Source: Cloeon dipterum (taxonomy: Eukaryota > Arthropoda > Insecta > Ephemeroptera > Baetidae). Taken from it: DNA of 64,000 bases. The stretch spans positions 14,872,886 through 14,936,885 of the forward strand of contig NC_088789.1 in assembly GCF_949628265.1 (NCBI RefSeq), read 5' to 3'. The notes beneath the pieces were generated by a model. That model was given only the letters and a program-made list of their open reading frames with translations. It was not told the origin of the DNA and ran no database searches. Position 1 is the first letter of the stretch, and each line of letters begins with the position of its first letter. Shown here in pieces: positions 57,401-64,000 of this stretch. Position numbers and translations under genes: made by a program.

Positions 57401-60050
57401 AAATTGAATTTCTCGCGACGAAAAACGCATTGAACCACTCCAAGAACGGTCAGTCCTGACCAAGTTAATTTGACTCAGAGGTTCTGTCCCCAGGAGCAGG
57501 TTGTAGAACTCAGTCCCCGCCCATGACCTCGAAAAATTAGAATTAATTATTTTCGATCACTAACCCGCTCGAACACTGCATAAAAATGCCCTAGCTAAAA
57601 AATCACAATAATTTTCTGGTCTTTTTCAATCTTGACTTTGATTTTCTCAAAAAAGGGGATAAAAAGCATTATCTACAATTTGGTATGTTATGGCCACATG
57701 AACATGACCTTTTGGTTTCTATTCATGCCAGATATTTTTGAAAAATTCGATCTGATTTTTTTTACTATGAGCTTTGACCTACGAAGTTGGTCATCTGGGG
57801 CAACCTGTTTGGCGTTAAATTCAGAACATTTTTATACCAATTATTTTATCTACCTCAATTCAGGCGAAAGCTATTTTTTTGGAAAAAAATCACCTTTTCA
57901 AAAAACTGGAGAATTGAGCCCCTGAAATTTTTGGAATTTTGACCTAATTTTTTAGGTTGTGACGTAGGACTATACTAGGATATCCCCTCCAAACAAATTT
58001 CTTCCTAAATTAAAGACCCATGCCAACAGGGAGTCGACAATGTTTATGTCAAATAATAGAAATACATATTATTAGTTTCCAAACTTCAATTGAAGATCAT
58101 TTAAAGTCCCAATTAAATTAGTTTAATTAGTTTGAAAATAGTGCAAAAAGTTGGCAATCAATTAATTAATTAGTATATATATGTAATGTTACGGATTAAG
58201 AGGTATATTGGACATGAACAACCAACAACGGAAAATTTCACAACTATAGGCTTAGAAAAGAGCAAAAACGAACCCCATATAGATAGTGTCACTTATAGTT
58301 GTCCAATTGTCGTGCGCAGCGTGACGCGCGATTTCAGTGCGAGTTGCAGCGATTAATTAGGCACCCTGGGTCTCTATTGAACGCGGCTAGTCACGCCAGA
58401 TTATTACAAAAACACACGTGGCTAACAAGCGAGGCCCCGATCCACCCCCTGTACCACCTCGCTCGCTCCGTGCAGAGCAAGTGGCTGACATCCAATTATC
58501 CGTAATTATTAAAACAACCATGCAAACACGTGCTCGCTGCAAATAATACAGGTAATTACAGGTCATGGGGATGCACAAAGGGGATCGTCTCGCCAGATTT
58601 GAGCTCTGCTTGCGCTACATTGCTGATGTTAGATCTATGAACTCGACGCGCAGTGTCATGAATTTAATTCGCCATTCATTTGCGTTGTTAAAAGATAAAT
58701 AATTCAACTAAATAATGAATTTGCTGAATAACGATGTAAAGCATAATTAAGTTCAAATAGATACATACTTATTAATTGATAATTAACTGGGCTTTATAAA
58801 TTGGACCTCACTTTATAAATTAAGTCTCTGTTGATATCTAAATAAAAATATTGAGAAGTTAATTGCCACTGGAAAACTGTTCAAAATGAAAATTTATAAA
58901 AATGTCAATAATCCAATTTTAACTAAAAAAAATATTTCAGTTTGAAAACTTTTGAAAAATAATAATTTAATCCCAAAAAATCTGATAAATCAGGTATGAC
59001 TGTGGTAATTTTTTAACCATTAAAAAAATATTAATGTTATGATTCAAATTGTTTTCCCTGGCATGTATAGCATAGCCACATCTTTAATTTCATTAGCTGA
59101 CGGTTTCGCAAGAGAAGAGCAACAGACATATTTCTGCAGAGCGCGTATGAATAATATCAAATTGCATTTCGCGCCAATTACGCTGATTGCATTTTTATAA
59201 ATTCAGCATATTGTTATCTCCCCTTGCAAAGCCCCACCAACCATATCTCCTCGGATATGAAACGCAATTAACTGCGAGCCATATGCGCTTATTTTCGCCG
59301 CTCAATTAAAACAACCCCCGCGCGCACGAATGCACCCTTAAGCCGCATCACCCTCCGATGCGTCTCATTTACAACCTTGGCGGGCTAATGTGCGGCTGCT
59401 GATTGTGAGTCGCGACTCACTCGAAATAAGATACAGTTATGAAAAATGAAAGAGCCGCAAAAGGCAGAATGTGATACTTTGGAAATCCGTGCTCTACTAA
59501 CAGTAAGTAAGCGACTGCTGCATTTGCTGCTTTTTCGTTTCGTCAGGCGCCCCGGCCGGCACCACTTGCGCCTCTTGCAGGCAGTTGTCGCTCGTGAGTT
59601 ATGGCTCTGCACTTTACACGTGTGTCTGCGTGTGCATTTTCTGAGACTTAAATGTGGGCGGCGAGCGACGGGATGTTGCCTTTTTTGCTCTAAATCTTGC
59701 ATCGCTCCAAGCGACAATAATTCAACTCCGTAATTTTTAGGGACTTGCTAAGCACAGAAAGGATAGACAATGCACGGAGATTTTGAATAAGGCCGGTTCA
59801 AGAGATATTTTGAAGAGTAAAATTCTAACACGAACATTGCGGAGTTTAAATTAACAATATTTCCTATTGCAACGGGTTCCGATATTTAATAACAAACGCA
59901 CGCACAAATGAAAAGGTGCCATGATCCGAGAATTTGCATTTCGGTAGTTTGAACCTTAAGAAATAATTAAAATAAAATGTATACAATTAATTTGGTTATT
60001 CAGTATATGCGCACGATATTTTTTACTGCTAGATTCAAACAGTCCTGCGA

Positions 60051-60148
60051 AAGGACCGAACGGTCCGCCCAAGGACAGAATGGTCCGTCCAAAGAACTGA
60101 ATGGTCCAACGGATTGTTTGGTCTTACGTGGGACTATTTAGTCCCACG
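60051..60148. repeat. Tandem GGACC...GGTCC hairpin cluster
   Basis: Three imperfect units with a spacing of about 21-24 bp each hold GGAC(C/A)GAA(C/T)GGTCC-type palindromes; the first, 60053-60066, is perfect (GGACCG AA CGGTCC). The cluster is followed by a perfect 10-bp stem CGTGGGACTA/TAGTCCCACG at 60127-60148 with a 2-nt loop. The GC-rich stems sit in AT-rich DNA 650 bp upstream of the Six4 start. Confidence 0.65.
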
Positions 60149-60799
60149 ATCGACCGGATAGTTCCTTCAAAACAGATTTAGTCCATTATCAAATCGACGC
60201 TGCAATTTTTCGTCCGATCAGACCGAAATTTTTCGACTGGCGCGGTATTTGAATATTTTGAGCGAAACAGCTGCACACGACTTGTGAAAGCATTTTACTA
60301 AAAAGGATATTATGCATGATTCAGACGAGGATAAACCGATGTTATGTATATTTGCGAGATATTTCAATTTCCAAAGTGAAATTTGAATTCCTCTAAATTA
60401 TTATTTTTTAAATATTTACCGTCGGAGACATGGAGCATTTATTTATAGTCATTTAATAAAATAACCCCTCATCATATTAATAATATTCCATCAAATGAGT
60501 GTTTATTTGATGTTTATTTTCACTTATATAATACAATTAATATCACACAATATTACTTGTCAAGGGTAATAAAAAAGTGAGAAAGGGCACCACTCCTTAC
60601 ATACAACATGTTAAGACGATACTCATTAGGAGAGTAAAGCCGAAATAGTCCCATTTATTTAAGCTTCAGTTTATTAGTTAAACCCGGTCTGCGCTGAGTG
60701 TCATTTTAACACCTCCTCAAAGATATTCTTATAACTAAAGTCATGTAATTACATTCACACAATATGATTTAGAACAATTAGAGGCAACGCGAAATTGGA

Positions 60800-62753
60800 A
60801 TGAATAATAGCGGCGGCAGGCACATGGCCAATGGGACGGCGCGATCTGCGCGCTGCACCACCGCACGCACAATCCTCCCCGTCGCTGCAACACGCGACGG
60901 TGCGTTACCTCTGATCACGTCGTCAGTTCATCGACGCCGGTCCATGGAGTTGGAACAGTTACGGAGCGATGACCCTTTCCTGGGCGGAAGGGTCTCGAAA
61001 AGGGAAAGCAAGTCGCCAATTGCACTCACGGTCACCGTCAGCGGCCAATTGCAGTTTTCCTCCGAGCAGGTAGTTTTTTTTGCATATTTTTTATCTGATT
61101 TTTTTAGTTCTAGTCATGGTATAGCAATAGAATATGTCATGAGAATTGTTTGTCGATTTATTCACGTGTTTAAATTCTGCAAAAATAACCTCTGCTGTTC
61201 TAAAGGGATTAGAACAATTTCAAACGTATTATACTGGTTAAAATTTTATATTATTTTTCATTTTCTCCATTTGCAAAATATCGAGAAGTTTTCAACTTTT
61301 CTGTCACTCATTTAAATAATCATACAATATGCTTTAAGGAAATATACATTTAGGGGAAATGAGTTATTGCTAGGCGATAGATTAATTTGACCAAAACTGA
61401 ACTGAGTTGCAGATTTTTGAATGAATTTTGCTAGGTCCGGAAAATTAAAAGATTTTGTTAACTAAGTGCGGATATTAAAAACTAAATTCTGCCATAGAGA
61501 AAATGCTAATTTCTTTCGCGAGAAAATTGTACTTGCCAGAATTAAAAATAGTAACAACTTACTGCTCTTTTCTCAAATCATGTTTTTCTTTAGGTTAAAT
61601 AATAGAATTCTCTAAATTGACGTTATTTTTTCAATACGGTATCTACACAAGTATATGAATAAATTTAAGTTTCGGCTGCCGGTTGTAGAGTACATTTCTT
61701 GCCCGTTTGTGGTAAAAAGAAATCAAATCCGTAAATTCTGATGAAATATTCCCATCAAATTAGAGGAAAAGGTTTCTTATTAAAATGATTTTGATGTAGC
61801 ACTGAATTTTATTGCAATTTCGGCTATTTTTCTGATTTTTTTTCTGCTCTGAAATAAATCAAATCAAATCTGCTCCACTTTTAATATTTCAAATATAAAA
61901 AACCCAGATGCAATATTTTGCTTTTTCATTTATTTTAAGACTTGTGGTCACTTGTAAAATAGGGGTGTTGATCTTCCTCCCGTTGGTTTGGCCCTCCAGA
62001 TTGCGTGTATTTGCGACGCGCTGCAGCAGGCGGGCGAGACGAGCAAGTTGACCAATTTCCTTTGGTCCCTACCGCCAACCGAGCTGCTCAGGGGCCACGA
62101 GGCTGTGCTCAGGGCCAGGGCGTGTGTCGCCTTCCACAGGGAGGCTTTCCAGGAGCTGTATGCTGTTCTCGAGTCATTCTCCTTCAGTCCGAAATATCAC
62201 GGCGAGCTGCAACAGCTCTGGTTCCGAGCGCATTACAGGGAAGCTGAAAAGGTAAGAAAATTGATCTCCCAAATAAAAATTAAACGGAATCATCATACGT
62301 TTTTAAAATTCAAACTAGTTCGTTAATTAACACTTTGCTTCAATCCACTTAGTCAAAAGTAAATTCCTACACAGCACTAATATTCCGCTGCCAAATTTTC
62401 CGTGTCACTTTATTTTCGCACCTAATTTGTTCGTTTTTTGTGAAAAAAAAATCAAAATTGTAGATTAGAGGTCGCCCTCTTGGTGCTGTGGACAAATATA
62501 GACTCCGGAAGAAATTCCCCCTTCCGAAGACCATCTGGGATGGAGAGGAGACTGTTTATTGCTTCAAGGAGCGGTCCCGAACTGCGCTGAAAGAGTGTTA
62601 CATCCAAAATCGGTACCCGACGCCAGATGAGAAGAGGGCCCTGGCCAGGCGGACGGGCCTCACCCTGACGCAGGTCAGCAATTGGTTTAAGAACAGACGA
62701 CAGCGTGACAGGACGCCGCAGACGCCACCCGCGCACCACCCTGCCTCCAGAGG
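60800..62753 (+). CDS. Six4: Six4/5-class homeobox transcription factor, 5' three exons (partial, 270 aa)
   Basis: Nuclear transcription factor of the Eyes absent/Six network; insect Six4 patterns mesoderm, muscle, fat body and gonad. Exons: 60800-61069, 62000-62251, 62464-62753. Phases agree and the last donor (GG|GTCAGT) leaves phase 2, so coding continues. Residues 1-85 are low-complexity leader; the first ATG in frame was chosen. The SIX domain runs from [17 protein letters not shown] (about 86) through [20 protein letters not shown], for Eya binding. The homeodomain (about 184-245) has [28 protein letters not shown] and helix 3 [14 protein letters not shown] (244-257). [22 protein letters not shown] is diagnostic of Six4/5, not Six1/2 or Six3/6. 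The C-terminal activation region was not found before the right edge. Confidence 0.9.
61070..61999 (+). other. Six4 intron 1
   Basis: 930-bp AT-rich intron inside the SIX domain (donor GTAGTT, acceptor CCCTCCAG). No other gene seen. Confidence 0.7.
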
Positions 62754-64000
62754 GTCAGTTTTTCTACCTTGGAATTTCTCAAAATTAGATCTTATATTTA
62801 TTTTCCTGGTTTTTGCGGCCTCTTGTCTTTTTTAAAATTGACTCATCGAGTGCCAGTGTGACTATTTTTAAGTTGTAAGAACTAATTTAACTTGCTTCCC
62901 AGAATTTTACAGAATCTCGAAACTGAGAGATACACTTTTATTAAGTACTATAACTTTTTAATGAGACGTTTCAAAAACTTTTGCTCTGCTGAAACGAATT
63001 TTAGATGGTTAATTTGCGTCGCGTTAATTTACAGCCAACAAGACTGTGTTATATTTTTGCTCTGCGAGTCGAGAGTTGGTGCAGAAAAGCGCAGGGAGGC
63101 GAGGGGGTGCCATTTTGCAGGGTCGGGTTTCAAGATATCAAGTTGGGTAGGAGGGGATAGTAAAACGGTTGTTGCTTAGCAACTATGACATCCTCTGACA
63201 ATCACGCCAGCAAATCAGAAACACGTCATATCTCATGCGCGCACTCATCTTTGTTACTTATTATTAAAATAAAATTCTATAATGAAAAGGTGGTCTGGCG
63301 AGGTAAAAAATGAATTGGATTGTCAGCAGTGGCCATGAATTTCAAGCTGCACAGAGCCGTGCGGTGCGCACAATAAAATAGAAAACTCGTGCGTTTCCAT
63401 CACCTGGCACATCCCGAAAAAAAACTGATGCCTTTGTTGATTTTGCCTGATTTGTCTCTATTTTATCAAAAGTGCTTCAAACCAAAATAAATTTTCGAGA
63501 TAGGGAAGTTATGTTCCATTTGAAAAAAAATGGAATGAGTGAAAAATTCAACTTTTTGAAATTAGAGAAGCACCACAAAAAATACTTCTGATTTATCCGC
63601 ATTTTGGAACTAGACCTATATAAGTTTTACCTGATACAGACCAGCAGGTAAATCTGCTGCCACACATTTTATTTACTTTCTAAAAAACACTTCATTTAAA
63701 ATTTAAATTATTTATATTTCGGGACTCCATAATAAGTGATTATTTCATTTGTAATACAGCTGTGACCGTGGCGAACCAAAAAATAAAGCCTTGAAATTGT
63801 TAAAAAAATGAACATGGGTTGAATTAATTCGGCAAACAAACAGGGGTCAAAAAATGGAAATAAATGTAAAGGAAAAATTGATATTCTCTTTCCGATTGCG
63901 CTGAGATATGAGTGTAGTGGGACGTTCTCAACGATCGCTGATTCAGTATTCTCTGCAGCCGTCTGTAGCTTAAATTTTGCTTTGGAGTTTAAGAACTGCT
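62754..64000 (+). other. Six4 intron 3 or downstream DNA
   Basis: AT-rich sequence after the third Six4 exon. I found no convincing phase-2 acceptor plus coding segment. The remaining C-terminal exon or exons are likely beyond the right edge, or too diverged to recognise. A GC-richer stretch lies around 63080-63230. Confidence 0.45.

Larger units (their letters stand above)
52454..60799. other. Intergenic DNA upstream of Six4, with repeats
   Basis: No gene supported over about 8.3 kb. AT-rich, with CpG-richer patches near 53.1-53.35, 55.0-55.45, 56.85-57.1, 58.3-58.65 and 59.1-59.75 kb that could be Six4 enhancers or promoters. It also holds interspersed-repeat-like sequence at about 52.6-52.9, 53.8-54.35 and 57.3-58.05 kb, and a cluster of GGACC/GGTCC hairpins near 60.05 kb. 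Confidence 0.5.

Noticed and set aside
1..64000. Search for tRNA, rRNA, CRISPR arrays, bacterial operon signals or retroviral coding regions
   Set aside because: No B-box-like tRNA motif with a foldable cloverleaf, no rRNA, no regularly spaced direct repeats and no reverse transcriptase or integrase motifs were recognised by eye.

Overview
The window is nuclear DNA of an arthropod, most probably an insect. Evidence: genes split by short GT-AG introns (often 60-120 bp), AT-rich intergenic DNA broken by CpG-rich islands, arthropod-style TCAGT initiator-like motifs, small foldback DNA transposons, and orthologues of animal-specific genes (XRCC1, WDR33, Six4, a UPAR/Ly6 protein). I cannot name the species. 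Exon models were built by hand from splice signals, reading phase and remembered family sequences; no alignment was run. Layout: (1) 1-24.49 kb has no gene I can support. It is an AT-rich desert with CpG-rich islands near 1.55-2.24, 6.8-7.5, 9.6-9.9, 13.1-13.3, 14.9-17.75 and 20.1-20.6 kb, two foldback repeats (6.4 and 10.5 kb), a degenerate hammerhead-ribozyme-like motif (19.04-19.12 kb) and a GGCGGCTGGC-rich patch (20.7-20.96 kb). (2) 24.49-38.60 kb is a compact housekeeping block: XRCC1 (-), fructosamine/ketosamine-3-kinase (+), mitochondrial EF-G2/GFM2 (-), a GPI-type UPAR/Ly6 protein (+) and a large C2H2 zinc-finger protein (-). XRCC1/kinase and GFM2/Ly6 are head to head; kinase/GFM2 and Ly6/zinc finger are tail to tail with almost touching or overlapping 3' ends. 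(3) 38.6-43.9 kb is a repeat-rich spacer with a complete 918-bp palindromic hAT-like element with an 8-bp target duplication. (4) 43.91-49.37 kb is WDR33 (+), the pre-mRNA 3'-end processing subunit, in 11 coding exons. (5) 50.2-52.5 kb has an unrecognised two-exon cysteine-rich gene and, 2 kb downstream, a degenerate relative of it. (6) 52.5-60.8 kb is non-coding, with interspersed repeats and candidate regulatory DNA. (7) 60.80 kb to the right edge is the 5' part of a Six4/5-class homeobox gene (SIX domain plus homeodomain); its C-terminal exons lie outside or were not found. The genes do not form one pathway. XRCC1 serves single-strand-break repair, the kinase protein deglycation, GFM2 mitochondrial ribosome recycling, WDR33 recognition of the AAUAAA signal and Six4 mesoderm/gonad development. 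The most unusual items are the cysteine-rich gene pair, the hammerhead-like motif, and the inverted-repeat elements with readable target duplications.
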